A DNA stretch of 64,000 nt from Sandaracinus sp. (GCA_002699025.1 PABA01000050.1:124001-188000), one strand, 5' to 3'; counted from the stretch's first letter, positions 10,328 to 19,590 are shown. The notes: generated by a model from the sequence alone, not told the origin. Translations and numbers: made by a program.

Positions 10328-11035
10328 ATGCCCGAGGGCGCGTTCGGCGAAGCGGCGGCGATCGCCCACCAGGGCTGGCTCATCGCCCGCCGCTGGCTCC
10401 GGGGCCCCGGCCTGCCGACGAACCGCGAGCCGGCGGAGCGCCCGCTCGTGGTCTTCGTCCACGGCTACTTCGCCGCCGCGGCCGTGCTCGACCCGCTCCA
10501 GGCCGCCATCGCGCGCACGACCGGCGCCGAGACCCTCGACTTCACCTACGGCCCGCACCGCCACTTCGAGTCCATCGCGGAGGAGCTCGCGGAGCGGGTC
10601 GCCGCGCGGGCCGGAGGGGATCGCTCCATCGCCCTCGTCGGCCACTCCCTCGGCGGGCTGGTCGCCCGCTGGTACCTGCAGCAGATGGCGCCCCACCCCG
10701 GCGTCGAGCGCCTGGTCACGCTCGCGACCCCCCACCGCGGCGTCCCACGAGCACGCCTGATGCCGGGCCCGCTCGCCCGCGCCCTCCGGCCGGGCAGCCC
10801 GCTCTTCGAGCATCTGGCGGAAGGCCGCCCGCCCGTCCCGCACCTCGCCATCCTCGGCGGGCAGGACGCGCTCGTGCCCCCCGCCATCGGCGGCGCCGTG
10901 CACGCCGAGGTCGTCCGCTTCGACGACCTGACGCACAACCAGCTCCTCTACGATCCGCGGGTACACCGGGTGGTGGCCCGGGCGCTCACGAGACCGCGCG
11001 GCGAGGACACCGAGCCCGAACCCGACGCCGCCTGA
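10328..11035 (+). CDS. Alpha/beta hydrolase, triacylglycerol lipase-like
   Basis: A 235-residue alpha/beta hydrolase. VVFVHGYFA (about residues 41-49) supplies the oxyanion-hole HG, GHSLGGLVA holds the nucleophile Ser, and ATPHRGVP is typical of lipases of the PGAP1/LipA group. A C-terminal His in DLTHNQLL is the likely catalytic base. No signal peptide is visible, so it is probably cytosolic or exported by another route. I chose the ATG at 10328 because the fold starts soon after it and a promoter-like -10 box lies 7 nt upstream. It is transcribed alone toward a repeat-rich gap. Confidence 0.8.
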   Translation: MPEGAFGEAAAIAHQGWLIARRWLRGPGLPTNREPAERPLVVFVHGYFAAAAVLDPLQAAIARTTGAETLDFTYGPHRHFESIAEELAERVAARAGGDRSIALVGHSLGGLVARWYLQQMAPHPGVERLVTLATPHRGVPRARLMPGPLARALRPGSPLFEHLAEGRPPVPHLAILGGQDALVPPAIGGAVHAEVVRFDDLTHNQLLYDPRVHRVVARALTRPRGEDTEPEPDAA

Positions 11036-11881
11036 AGGGCGCGCGCCGGAGACCACCGGGTCCGCCAGCGACCCGGGGAGTCCGAGCGACGACCACGAGC
11101 GCCAACGCAGCCCAGCGCGACCCCGAGCGGCTCCAGCCCCAGCCCAAGCCGCGATCCCGAGCTCCAGCGCGCGAGCGGAAGCACGAGCCCGAGCGACGAG
11201 CTCCAGCGCCAGCTCCAGCCCCAGCCATGAGCGCGAGCCCCAGCGCGCGAGCGGAGGCACGAACGGCGAGCAACGGGTGCACGAGCGCGGAAGTCCGCGC
11301 CGCGGCGCCAAGCGGCCCGCGGCCGCGCGGTAGGGCGCGCAGCGCCGTCGCGAAGCGACATCGAAGCCGCCGCGCGCCCCCGAGCCCCGTCCTCTCCACC
11401 CGCCGACCCGAAGCGCCGCCGCGCTCGCCGAACACGCGACCCCCACCCCGCTGGACGCCTTCGCAGCCACCCGGCTCCGCCCCACCACGGCAGGGGGAGC
11501 GCCCCCATCTCCGCCTCGCACGCACGGCCCCACGGAGCCGCCTCCCCGCCCACGCGAAGAGCCGCGCACCGTGACGCCGCGGCCACGCGGCGCCGAGGGC
11601 CCCACGGGCCCCCGAGCCCGTCCGCTCCACCCGCCGACCCGAAGCGCCGCCGCGCTCGCCGAACACACGACCCCCACCCCGCTGGACGCCTTCGCAGCCA
11701 CGCGGCTCCGTCCCGCCACGGCGGGGGGAGCGCCCCCATCTCCGCCCCGCATCCACGGCCCCACGGAGCCGCCTCCCCGCCCACGCGAAGAGCCGCGCTC
11801 CGTGACGCCGCGGCCACGCGGCGCCAAGCGGCCCACGGCCGCGCGGTAGGGCGCGCAGCGCCGTCGCGAAGCGACATCAAA
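11036..11881. repeat. Repeat-rich intergenic region with a 231-bp tandem duplication
   Basis: This 846-bp gap between convergent genes holds no believable gene. Bases about 11090-11270 are a low-complexity tract built from CCAGC/CGAGC hexamers. From about 11377 a unit of 231 bp is present twice: for example CGCCGACCCG occurs at 11401 and again at 11632, and GCGGCGCC ends at 11594 and 11825. A 61-bp end segment, including the small hairpin GTCGCGAAGCGAC, lies before the first copy (11302-11362) and after the second (11818-11878). Copies differ at several bases, so the duplication is not brand new. Confidence 0.75.
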
Positions 11882-12946
11882 TCAGTAGCGGGGGACCCAG
11901 CGCTCCGCCTGGTAGATCCGCAGCACCGCCGACCAGCCCGCCTCGAAGCGCGCGTAGCGCGGCGCCCAGCCGAGCGCCTCGAGGGCGCTCGCGTCGACCA
12001 CCAGGTCGTCGTGGGCCAGCTCGAGCACCTCCCGGTCGAAGCGCGGGCGGAGCGCAGGCTTCAGGTCGTGCCGGCGCACCACCGCCGCCCAGCCGGTCAG
12101 CCCCGCGCGGTCGACGCCCCGCTGCAGCCAGCGCGGCCCGTGCTCCACGAGCGAGGCCGCGCGCGAGAGGAGCGGCCCCACGGGGACGGGCACGGGCGTG
12201 CTGGCGAGCCCGTAGGCGTCGAAGGTGAGCGCGAGCCGCTCCCCGAGGGGGAGCGCGTCGCCGTCCGAGACGTTGAAGATCCGCTCCGCCGCCGCCTCGT
12301 TCTCGAGCACGAAGAGCATCGCCCGCGCGACGTCCTCCGCGTGCACCATCGTCCCCCGGGGCCCGCCCTCGGGCCGCGGGAGCACCGGCGTCGCCAGCCG
12401 CAGGAGCGGCCCGAGCGCGAGGAGCGACGCGGCGAAGTGACGGCCGCGCCGCCCGTAGATCGGCGCCGGCCGGACGATGGTCCAGGCCGGCCCGCCACGC
12501 CGCGCCATCAGCCGCTCCTCGGCCTCGCGCTTCGACGCCGCGTAGGGCCCGCGCTCGGCCAGCGGCGCGTCCTCTCGCAAGGGCCGGGCCCCGGCCGGCG
12601 CGTAGAGCCGGGCCGCGCTCAGGTGCACGAAGCGACCCGCGCCGGCCTCCGCCGCCGCCGCGTGGAGTCGCTCGGTCGCCTCCGCGTTCACGGCGCGGAG
12701 CGCCTCGGGCTCCGCGGAGACGTCGAGGAGCGCGGCCGTGTGCAGGACCGCGTCGCAGCCCCGGACGAGCGCCGGCAACGCCGAGGCGTCGGTCAGGTCC
12801 GCGGGCCGCACCTCGCCGCGCACCGGCGTCCGCACGCCCCGCGCCGTCAGGTCGCTCGCGATCACACGCCAACCGGCCGCCTCCGCCAGCGCCACCAGGT
12901 AGGTGCCGACGGTCCCGGCCGCGCCCGTCACGAGCACGGTCTTCAT
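11882..12946 (-). CDS. NAD(P)-dependent epimerase/dehydratase (extended SDR family)
   Basis: A 354-residue protein with the N-terminal nucleotide-binding motif VLVTGAAGTVGTYLV (extended-SDR GxxGxxG) and the catalytic YAASK (Tyr and Lys). Ser in HLSAARLYAP is the third catalytic residue. It resembles the NAD-dependent epimerase and 3-beta-hydroxysteroid dehydrogenase-like group; the substrate cannot be told from the sequence. Its ATG overlaps the trpC stop, so it is the last gene of the trpG-trpD-trpC unit. I know of no tryptophan step needing such an enzyme, so the coupling may reflect transcription only. Confidence 0.8.
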   Translation of the reverse strand: MKTVLVTGAAGTVGTYLVALAEAAGWRVIASDLTARGVRTPVRGEVRPADLTDASALPALVRGCDAVLHTAALLDVSAEPEALRAVNAEATERLHAAAAEAGAGRFVHLSAARLYAPAGARPLREDAPLAERGPYAASKREAEERLMARRGGPAWTIVRPAPIYGRRGRHFAASLLALGPLLRLATPVLPRPEGGPRGTMVHAEDVARAMLFVLENEAAAERIFNVSDGDALPLGERLALTFDAYGLASTPVPVPVGPLLSRAASLVEHGPRWLQRGVDRAGLTGWAAVVRRHDLKPALRPRFDREVLELAHDDLVVDASALEALGWAPRYARFEAGWSAVLRIYQAERWVPRY

Positions 12947-13734
12947 CGCATCGCCCCCTCGAGCCAGCTCGCCAGCGTCTCCGCCGGCGCCGGCTCCCGC
13001 ATCAACCCCTCGCCGACGAGCACGGCGTCCGCGCGCCCCTCGGCGACGCGCGCCAGGTCGTCACCGCTCCGCACCCCGCTCATGAAGACCGCCACGCGCC
13101 CGGCCGGCGTCCGCTCGAGGCAGCGCCGGGCCGCCTCCGGGTCCACGCGGAAGGTCCTCAGATCCCGCGCGTTCACGCCGACGATGCGCGCCCCGGTCGC
13201 CAGCGCCACGTCGAGCTCCCGCTCGTTCGCCGCCTCGACGACCGGCTCGAGGCCGAGGCGCCGCGCCTCGCGCACGAGCGCCTGGAGCGTCCGCACCTCG
13301 AGGGCGCGCACGAGAAGCAGCACCATCGACGCGCCCACGCGCGAGGCGAGCTCGAGCTGCACCGGGTCGATCACGAACCCCTTGAAGAGCACGGGCACGG
13401 ACACGGCCTCCGCGACGCGCCGCACCTGCAGGGGCGAGCCCCCGAAGCCCGGTCCGTCGGCGAGCACGCTCACGGCCGCGGCCCCGCCCTCCTCGTAGGC
13501 GCGCGCGACGCGGACCCCTTCGCCGGGCGCCCAGGGGCGGATGGCCCCCGCGCTCGGGCTCCGGAACTTCACCTCGGCGATGACCCGCGGCGGAGCCCCC
13601 TCGGGCCGGCGGAGCGCGACGATCGCCGCCGCCCCGCGCGCGACCGGCGCGGGCGGCTCGCCGCGCCGCCGCCGCCGCCGCCGGACCTCCTCGGCCTTCC
13701 GCGCGAGGATCGCCCCGAGCACGTTCGCGCTCAC
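12943..13734 (-). CDS. trpC: Indole-3-glycerol-phosphate synthase
   Basis: A 263-residue single-domain TIM barrel (not fused to TrpF) that converts CdRP to indole-3-glycerol phosphate. The catalytic and substrate residues are recognisable: Glu and Lys in VIAEVKFRSPS, Lys in VLFKGFVID, Glu in PVVEAANERE, Asn in VGVNARDL, Ser in FMSGVRS, and LVGEGLMR near the end. An Arg-rich stretch (about residues 18-25) precedes the barrel. The GTG start overlaps the trpD stop (GTGA), and its stop overlaps the epimerase ATG. Confidence 0.93.
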   Translation of the reverse strand: MSANVLGAILARKAEEVRRRRRRRGEPPAPVARGAAAIVALRRPEGAPPRVIAEVKFRSPSAGAIRPWAPGEGVRVARAYEEGGAAAVSVLADGPGFGGSPLQVRRVAEAVSVPVLFKGFVIDPVQLELASRVGASMVLLLVRALEVRTLQALVREARRLGLEPVVEAANERELDVALATGARIVGVNARDLRTFRVDPEAARRCLERTPAGRVAVFMSGVRSGDDLARVAEGRADAVLVGEGLMREPAPAETLASWLEGAMR

Positions 13735-14753
13735 GCCTGGCTCGCCTTCGCCCAGGCCTCGAGGGTCGCCGCGGCGCGCCCCTCGTCGAGCGCCTCCCCA
13801 GCGAGCCGCGCGCCCTCCGCGGGCGTCGCGGCCTTCCCGGCGACGCAGAGCGCCGCGCCGGCGTTCAGGAGCACCGCCGCCCGCTTCGGGCCGCCGCCTC
13901 CGCCGAGGATCTCCCGGGCGATCCGCGCGTTCTCCTCCGCGTCGCCCCCCGCCAGGCTCTCGAGGGGCACGGGCTCGACGCCGAAGTCCGCCGGCCGGAG
14001 CGTCCGCTCCTCCACGACCCCCGCGCGCAGCATCGCCACCCGCGTCTCGCCCGTCGGCGCCACCTCGTCGAGGCCGCCCTCGCCGTGCACGACCCAGGCG
14101 GCCTCCGCCCCGAGCGCGCCGAGCACCTCCGCGACCTGCCGGACGCGCGCCGGGTCGTACACGCCGACCAGCTGGTGCGTCGCCCCCGCCGGGTTGGCGA
14201 GGGGGCCGAGCAGGTTGAAGAAGGTGCGCACGCCGAGCTCCCGCCGCACCGGCGCCGCGTGGCGGAGGGCGCGGTGGTGCGCCGGCGCGAAGAGGAAGCC
14301 GATGCCGACCTCGCGGATGACCTCGCCCACCCGCTCGGGCGGCAGGTCGATGCGCACGCCGAGCTTCTCGAGCACGTCCGCGCTCCCGGCCTGGCTCGAG
14401 ACCGCCCGGTTGCCGTGCTTGGCCACGGTCACGCCCGAGGCCGCGACGACGATCGCCGAGACGGTCGAGATGTTGAACGTGCCGAGGCCGTCACCGCCCG
14501 TCCCGCAGGTGTCGAGCACGGGCCCCTCGAGGCCGAGCTCCACGGCCGCGCTCTCGCTCCGGAGCACCCCCGCCGCCGCCGCGATCTCCGTCGCCGTCTC
14601 GCCGCGCATGCGCAGCGCCACCGCGAAGGCCGCGATCTGCGCGGGCGTCGCCTCCCCGCCGAGGATCGCGCGCACGGCCGCCTCCATCGCCTCCGCGTCG
14701 AGGCTCTCGTGGGCGAGCACCCGCTTCAGGGCCCCCTTCACCGCCGCGCTCAC
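13731..14753 (-). CDS. trpD: Anthranilate phosphoribosyltransferase
   Basis: A 340-residue enzyme that joins anthranilate to PRPP, the second step of tryptophan synthesis. The PRPP-binding motif [17 protein letters not shown] (about 79-95), [18 protein letters not shown] and the GPLANPAG segment are all diagnostic. The frame stays open far upstream on this strand. I chose the GTG at 14753 because it forms a GTGA overlap with the trpG stop and gives the normal family length. TrpG and TrpD are separate proteins here, unlike the enterobacterial fusion. Confidence 0.95.
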   Translation of the reverse strand: MSAAVKGALKRVLAHESLDAEAMEAAVRAILGGEATPAQIAAFAVALRMRGETATEIAAAAGVLRSESAAVELGLEGPVLDTCGTGGDGLGTFNISTVSAIVVAASGVTVAKHGNRAVSSQAGSADVLEKLGVRIDLPPERVGEVIREVGIGFLFAPAHHRALRHAAPVRRELGVRTFFNLLGPLANPAGATHQLVGVYDPARVRQVAEVLGALGAEAAWVVHGEGGLDEVAPTGETRVAMLRAGVVEERTLRPADFGVEPVPLESLAGGDAEENARIAREILGGGGGPKRAAVLLNAGAALCVAGKAATPAEGARLAGEALDEGRAAATLEAWAKASQA

Positions 14754-15352
14754 GCCGCCGCCTCCCCGCCGCCGACCACGCCGAGCCAGTTGCGGAGCAG
14801 CGCGTGGCCGTGGTCCGTCAGGAACGACTCGGGGTGGAACTGCACCCCCTCCACCGGCAAGCTCCGGTGCCTCAGCCCCATGATCTCCCCCTCGGCCGTC
14901 CAGGCCGTGATCTCGAGCTCCGCCGGGACGCTCTCCCGCGCGACGATCAGCGAGTGGTAGCGCGTGGCCGTGAAGGGGCTCGGGAGCCCCGCGAAGACGC
15001 CTGCGCCTTCGTGCTCGATGGGCGAGGTGCGCCCGTGCATGAGGCGCTCGGCCCGCACCACCTCGCCGCCCCAATGCGCGCCGATGCACTGATGCCCGAG
15101 GCAGACCCCGAGGATGGGCACCTCGCCCGCGAGCTCGCGCAGCACGTCGCGGCTCACGCCGGCGTCCTCGGGGCTCCCCGGGCCGGGGCTGATCAGCACG
15201 CCGGCCGGGCCGGGCCCCGCGGCGAGGCGCGACCGGATCCCCGCGACGTCGATGGCGTCGTTCCGGTGGACCTCCACCGGCGCGCCGAGCTCGCCGAGGT
15301 ACTGGACGAGGTTGTAGGTGAAGGAGTCGTAGTTGTCGACGACGAGGATCAT
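14750..15352 (-). CDS. trpG: Anthranilate synthase glutamine amidotransferase subunit
   Basis: A 200-residue class I glutamine amidotransferase that supplies ammonia to TrpE. It starts [15 protein letters not shown], has the nucleophile Cys in GVCLGHQ and the His/Glu pair in VQFHPES. The ATG at 15352 has GGAG six bases upstream. An in-frame ATG at 15400 would add 16 Pro-rich residues and is less likely. It is the first gene of this leftward operon and no trpE is next to it; trpE must be elsewhere. The same type of protein (PabA) can also serve folate synthesis, so a dual role is possible. Confidence 0.9.
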   Translation of the reverse strand: MILVVDNYDSFTYNLVQYLGELGAPVEVHRNDAIDVAGIRSRLAAGPGPAGVLISPGPGSPEDAGVSRDVLRELAGEVPILGVCLGHQCIGAHWGGEVVRAERLMHGRTSPIEHEGAGVFAGLPSPFTATRYHSLIVARESVPAELEITAWTAEGEIMGLRHRSLPVEGVQFHPESFLTDHGHALLRNWLGVVGGGEAAA

Positions 15353-15458
15353 GGGCGCTCCGGGACCGCGCGGCGGCCTCCACGGGCTCGGCGCCCTCAT
15401 GGGTACCACCCTCCCCCGAAAGCTCAATGGTGCGCTCGGGTCCGCCGGGCGGGCGTGC

Positions 15459-15464
15459 TATGTG
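15459..15464 (+). promoter_or_regulatory. Putative -10 box of the hydrolase gene
   Basis: TATGTG lies 7 nt before the ATG at 15472, the same spacing as at other genes here. It supports 15472 over the ATG at 15460, which overlaps this box. No clear -35 element is seen. Confidence 0.3.
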
Positions 15465-15471
15465 CGGAGGC

Positions 15472-16359
15472 ATGAAGGCTCCCCAGGTCGAGGAGCGGCG
15501 CTGCACCTCCGCCGACGGCACCGAGATCGCGTACCACGTCGTCGGCGAGGGGCCGCCCGTCCTGCTCTGCAACGGGCTCGGCGGCAGCTGGATGGCCTGG
15601 ACCCACCAGATTCGCTACTTCGAGGACCGCTACCGCTTCATCAGCTGGGACTACCGCGGCCTCTACCGCTCCGGCCCGCCCTCGACGCCGGACGCGCTCC
15701 GCATCGTCGACCACACGATGGACGCGCTCGCCGTCCTCGAGGCGGAGGGCGTGGAGCGCGCCGCCTTCGTCGGCTGGTCCATGGGCGTGCAGGTCGCCCT
15801 CGAGCTCTTCGCGCGCCACCCCGAGCGCGTCGCCAACCTGGTGCTGGTCAACGGCGTCTCCGGCCAACCCTGGAGCACGGTCCTGAACCTCGGCGTGATG
15901 GGCGACGTCCTCCCGCCGGTCATCCGCGGCCTCGGCAGCTTCCCCCGGCTCGCCGAGGCGCTCACCCGGCGCGTCGTCGGCATGCCCGAGACCGTGCAGT
16001 GGGCCAAGCGCATGGGCCTCGCCGCGCGCACGCTCGACGAGGACATCTTCCAGCAGCTCGCCGGCTCCTTCGGCGAGCTCGACATGGGCGTGTACCTCCG
16101 CATCCTCGAGCTCCTCGGCGAGCACGACGCGACCCGCTTCCTGGACGACGTCGACGTGCCGACGCTGATCATCGCCGGCGACCGGGACCTCTTCACGCCG
16201 CGCGCGGCCGCCGAGCGCATGGCCCGGCGCATCGCAGGGGCCGAGCTCCTCGTGGTCCCGGGCGGCACCCACTACGTCGCCGTCGAGTACCCGGAGCTCG
16301 TGAACCTCCGCATCGAGAAGTTCTTCCGGGAGCGCGGCTGGGGCGAGGCGAGCCCGTGA
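15472..16359 (+). CDS. Alpha/beta hydrolase
   Basis: A 295-residue alpha/beta hydrolase. It has NGLGGSWMAW near the oxyanion region, the nucleophile elbow GWSMG, an acid in IAGDRDLFTP and the base in GGTHYVAVEYP, so a complete Ser-Asp-His triad is visible. No signal peptide. It belongs to the broad group of esterases, haloperoxidase-like and lactone hydrolases; the substrate is unknown. Alternative starts are 15427 and 15460. It is divergent from trpG, and its stop overlaps the GTG of the following lipoprotein gene. Confidence 0.8.
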   Translation: MKAPQVEERRCTSADGTEIAYHVVGEGPPVLLCNGLGGSWMAWTHQIRYFEDRYRFISWDYRGLYRSGPPSTPDALRIVDHTMDALAVLEAEGVERAAFVGWSMGVQVALELFARHPERVANLVLVNGVSGQPWSTVLNLGVMGDVLPPVIRGLGSFPRLAEALTRRVVGMPETVQWAKRMGLAARTLDEDIFQQLAGSFGELDMGVYLRILELLGEHDATRFLDDVDVPTLIIAGDRDLFTPRAAAERMARRIAGAELLVVPGGTHYVAVEYPELVNLRIEKFFRERGWGEASP

Positions 16360-16946
16360 GGGCGTTCGCACGGGGGTTCGCACGGGGTGCGGCGGCGCTC
16401 CTGCTCGCCCTCGCGCTCGCCTGCGGCGGAGACGACGACGCCGCGGAGGGGCCGCCGCCGGACCTGGTCGCGGACGTGGAGGCGCTCCAGCAGGCGATGA
16501 CCGAGGACCTCGAGCTGCTCGCCATGGAGGAGGTCGAGGAGGCGCTCGCGCGCGACCTCCCGGTGCGGGCCGCCCAGCTCATCGGCGCGGGCGCGCTCCC
16601 GGCCGCCCGCGCCCACGCCGAGCGGCTCCGCGAGACGTCCGTCCAGACGGCCCGAGGCCGGCGCCTCCGCGACGAGGGCGCCCAGCTCCTCGACGCCCGC
16701 GCGGACGCCCTCGCCACCTATCAGACGGTCCTCGAGCGCGGCCTGGTCGAGGACCTCGCCTTGCTCGAGTCGATCCAGGAGCAGCGCCAGGCCGAGGAGG
16801 CCATCGGCGCCTACCTCGACCGCCTCGCCGCCATCCGGCCCCTCGCGGTCGAGGAGGACGAGGAGGAGGCGGCCCCCCGGCGCCGAGGCCGCTCGCGGGA
16901 CACGCCCCGGAGCGGGGGAGGCGGGCCCCGCCCGGCGACGCGCTGA
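16356..16946 (+). CDS. Lipoprotein of unknown function
   Basis: A 196-residue protein starting at GTG 16356 in a GTGA overlap with the hydrolase. An Arg-containing N-terminus and a hydrophobic stretch end in the lipobox LALAC (Cys at about residue 23), followed by GGDDD, so it should be lipid-anchored. The rest is mainly helical and Glu/Ala/Arg-rich with probable coiled-coil (about 40-165), ending in a basic, Gly/Pro-rich tail. I do not recognise a family. Coupling to the hydrolase suggests a shared role in the envelope, but that is inference. Confidence 0.65.
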   Translation: MRAFARGFARGAAALLLALALACGGDDDAAEGPPPDLVADVEALQQAMTEDLELLAMEEVEEALARDLPVRAAQLIGAGALPAARAHAERLRETSVQTARGRRLRDEGAQLLDARADALATYQTVLERGLVEDLALLESIQEQRQAEEAIGAYLDRLAAIRPLAVEEDEEEAAPRRRGRSRDTPRSGGGGPRPATR

Positions 16947-17108
16947 GCCGCCCCCGCGGGGAGCGACGGAAGAGCGCCGAGCGAGCCCCCCGCCCGTCCG
17001 GCGCCCGGGCGACGGCTCCACCGCTCTGGTGCGCGGGCGGTTACCCCGTCCCGCCCCTGGGGTACGCGGCCGGCGCGCGGCGCGCCCAGAGCCCCCTCGC
17101 CCACCGGC

Positions 17109-17138
17109 TTGACACCCCGACTCGCGCCCAAGTACCTT
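17109..17138 (+). promoter_or_regulatory. Putative promoter of the 17178 gene
   Basis: A perfect TTGACA (17109-17114), an 18-bp spacer and TACCTT (17133-17138). The expected leader is about 33 nt. Confidence 0.5.
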
Positions 17139-17177
17139 CGCCGCCACCTCGCCTCCGAGGGGGGGGCCCGCAGAACC

Positions 17178-18383
17178 ATGGCCGCAGCGAAAAAACCCCG
17201 CAAGATCAAAGACTTGAAGGCCCGCCTCGGGCGCACCATCACCCCGGAGACCAAGGGTGATGGGGACGCCACCGTACCGCCCCCGGGCGGTGCCGCGGCC
17301 CCCGCCGAGGCGAAGCCCAAGGCCGCCGTCCCCCCACCCGGAGGCATCGTCCCCCCGCCCGCAGCCGCCAAGCCGGCCGCGCCCGGCGGGATCGTGGCGC
17401 CGCCCTTCGCGCAGAAGGAGGAGCCGAAGGCCGCGACCCCGTCGCAGGCCCCGGCCGACCCCTTCGCCGCCGCGCAGCCCGCGGCGGGTGGACCGCAGGA
17501 GGTCCGCCTCGTCTTCGACGACTCCGCCGTCGACGACGCGGAGGTCGGCCGGAAGAAGAAGGGCCGCACCATGCTGGTCCTCGGCATGGGCCTCTTCCTC
17601 GGCATGCTGCTCGGCTACGGCGGCGGCTCGGTCATGAACGACCGGAAGACCTACAACAACGCCGTCCGCGACGGGAAGGACCTCTACGAGGCCATCCGCG
17701 AGTCCTCGAACACCATCGAGGAGGCGCAGCGCCTGGTCGACCAGTCCGTCACGGCCGCCCGCGGCGGCCCCGGCAAGGCGCCGAGCGTGGACTACGAGGC
17801 CATGGAGGCGCTCCGGGGGCTCGAGAAGCCCTTCGAGGCGAACGTCTTCTCCCGGAAGAACTACTTCCTCTTCGAGCCTCAGACCGTCGACTCGATGTTC
17901 GAGTACTACAACAACATCAACCTCATCTTCTCGAAGATCGAGGGGCTGGTGGCGTCGACGAGCGGCGACGAGCGGCGTGAAGAGCTGAACGACGCGGCCG
18001 AGGCCGCCGGCGAGGCGAGCGCGCTGACGGGCTGCCTGGTGCAGATCGTCGAGAACCGCTTCACCTGTAGCCTGGGCTACGTGACGATCCCCGAGGACGG
18101 CGACGGATCCATCGAGCTCCGCCCGAGCCGACGCTCCCGGCGCTCGGCGAGCAAGCAGCTCTACACGGGCGGCGACCTCGCGGAGGCGGATGGCGAGCAG
18201 GTCATCCTCATCAACACCGAGCGCTCCATGGGCGTGCTGGGTGAGCAGGCGAGCCTCTTCGCCGAGTACGTCCGCGACGTCGGCCAGGTCAAGGCGCTCC
18301 TCGACAGCACGATGGAGATCCAAGGCCGGCTCGAGAACTCGCTCGGCGAGATCGCCGCGAAGGAAGAGGTCTTCGCCTTCTGA
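17178..18383 (+). CDS. Membrane protein with Pro/Ala-rich N-terminus, unknown function
   Basis: A 401-residue protein. It starts with a basic MAAAKKPRKIKDLKARLGR segment. Next comes about 90 residues rich in Pro, Ala and Gly with repeated PPPGG motifs, then one membrane helix (LVLGMGLFLGMLLGYGGG, about 133-150). The remaining 250 residues are helix-rich, probably outside the cytosol, with two Cys (ALTGCLVQ and FTCSLGY) that could form a disulfide. I do not recognise a named family. The FHA gene follows after a terminator-like hairpin. The cytosolic Pro-rich arm could be a docking region, which is inference. Confidence 0.65.
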   Translation: MAAAKKPRKIKDLKARLGRTITPETKGDGDATVPPPGGAAAPAEAKPKAAVPPPGGIVPPPAAAKPAAPGGIVAPPFAQKEEPKAATPSQAPADPFAAAQPAAGGPQEVRLVFDDSAVDDAEVGRKKKGRTMLVLGMGLFLGMLLGYGGGSVMNDRKTYNNAVRDGKDLYEAIRESSNTIEEAQRLVDQSVTAARGGPGKAPSVDYEAMEALRGLEKPFEANVFSRKNYFLFEPQTVDSMFEYYNNINLIFSKIEGLVASTSGDERREELNDAAEAAGEASALTGCLVQIVENRFTCSLGYVTIPEDGDGSIELRPSRRSRRSASKQLYTGGDLAEADGEQVILINTERSMGVLGEQASLFAEYVRDVGQVKALLDSTMEIQGRLENSLGEIAAKEEVFAF

Positions 18384-18412
18384 GGCGGAGCGCCCCGCCC
18401 GACCGACCCGGA

Positions 18413-18432
18413 CGCCCCGCTCGAGCGGGGCG
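18413..18432 (+). terminator. Perfect palindromic hairpin after the 17178 gene
   Basis: A 20-bp perfect palindrome (CGCCCCGCTCGAGCGGGGCG) starting 30 nt after the stop, followed by TTCGCAATTC. Most likely a rho-independent-like terminator. Confidence 0.6.
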
Positions 18433-18503
18433 TTCGCAATTCGGGAGCACCATTCGGGGACCGCTCCCCGAGCCAGAGGGCTCCGGGACGCGGCGCGATC
18501 TGG

Positions 18504-18509
18504 TAGTCT
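18504..18509 (+). promoter_or_regulatory. Putative -10 box of the first FHA gene
   Basis: TAGTCT ends 6 nt before the GTG at 18516, which implies a leaderless transcript. The -35 element is not clear. Confidence 0.4.
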
Positions 18510-18515
18510 CGTCCC

Positions 18516-19409
18516 GTGGCGCGCTTCCGCCTCCGCTACGGCACCACCGACCTCGAGGTGCCCCTCGGGGACTTCGTCATCGGGCGGAGCTCGAGCTGCA
18601 ACCTCGCGCTCGACGACGGTCTCGTGTCCCGGCGCCACGCCCGCCTGCGGGTGACCGAGGGGGGCGCGACGGTCGAGGACCTCGGGAGCCGCAACGGCGT
18701 GCAGGTCAACGGCAAGCCCATCTCGGGCGCCCACGCCGTGAAGCACCTCGACCGGATCACCATCGGCAACCAGGAGCTCGTGCTCCTCGAGAAGAGCCAG
18801 CACTCGGCCGCGCAGACGTTGCAGATCGAGCGCTGTTGGTCCTGCGGAGGCCTGAACGAGCCGGGCGCGAAGAGCTGCGCGAGCTGCGGGGCGAAGCTCG
18901 GGGGCGACCACCCGACGATGGCCGGGGGCAAGCCCACGGCGCGCTTCGCGGCGCTCTCGGTCGCCGCCGGGGAGGACGAGGCCACGACCTCCTCGTCCTC
19001 CTTCACCCTGATCGCGCCCATCGCCGAGAAGGCGCTCGCGCTCCAGCGCTACGACGAGGCGGCCCGGCTCCTCGCGCCGAGCCTGAAGCGCCTGCTCGAG
19101 CTCGCGCGCCGCGGAAAGACCGTCCCCCCGGAGACCTTCGAGCGCGGCACGCACATGGGGCTGCGCCTCGCCGAGGGCCCGGACGCCAGCCGCTGGCTCA
19201 CCTGGTCCATCGAGCTGCACGACGCGACCGGCACGCTCATGAGCGCCGAGACCATCGACCGGCTCCACGAGCTCGTGCGCAAGGCGCGCTACGCGGACCC
19301 CAAGCCGCTTCGCGCCTACCTCGCCGCGCTTCGAGACAAGAAGCTCAGCCCGGCCCAGCGCTTCACGATGCGGCGCCTCGAGTCGCTCGAGCGCGTGATC
19401 AGCGCGTAG
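18516..19409 (+). CDS. FHA-domain protein with zinc ribbon
   Basis: A 297-residue protein. An N-terminal FHA domain (about 1-90) shows GRSSSCNL, SRRHAR and LGSRNGVQVNG, the phosphothreonine-binding signature. It is followed by a four-Cys zinc ribbon (CWSCGGLNEPGAKSCASCG, about 108-126) and a helical C-terminal half. FHA domains read phosphorylated threonines made by Ser/Thr kinases such as the one at 5092; the true partner is unknown. The GTG start has a promoter-like -10 box 6 nt upstream. A paralogue of the same architecture lies convergently at 19591-20466. Confidence 0.85.
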   Translation: MARFRLRYGTTDLEVPLGDFVIGRSSSCNLALDDGLVSRRHARLRVTEGGATVEDLGSRNGVQVNGKPISGAHAVKHLDRITIGNQELVLLEKSQHSAAQTLQIERCWSCGGLNEPGAKSCASCGAKLGGDHPTMAGGKPTARFAALSVAAGEDEATTSSSSFTLIAPIAEKALALQRYDEAARLLAPSLKRLLELARRGKTVPPETFERGTHMGLRLAEGPDASRWLTWSIELHDATGTLMSAETIDRLHELVRKARYADPKPLRAYLAALRDKKLSPAQRFTMRRLESLERVISA

Positions 19410-19452
19410 CTGGTCGCGGCAGCGGAGCTCGGGCGACCGGGACGAGGCAGCC

Positions 19453-19526
19453 GTCGCGGACGGTCGGGGTCGCGGACGGCCGGGGTCGCGGACGGCTGCG
19501 CTATCGAGGGTTCTGGTCGCGGACGG
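19453..19526. repeat. Short direct repeats between the two FHA genes
   Basis: GTCGCGGACGG occurs four times: at 19453, 19469 and 19485 with a 16-bp period, and again at 19516. The tract lies in the 181-bp gap between convergent genes. Confidence 0.6.
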
Positions 19527-19590
19527 TCCGGCTGCGCGGCGGCCTTCCAGGCGAGCGCGCTCACGCCAGAGCCAAAGCGGAGCCCCGGAG

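Noticed and set aside
15353-15471. Possible trp leader peptide upstream of trpG
   Set aside because: The only candidate reading frame is in phase with trpG, Pro/Arg-rich and has a single Trp. No attenuator-like stems were found.
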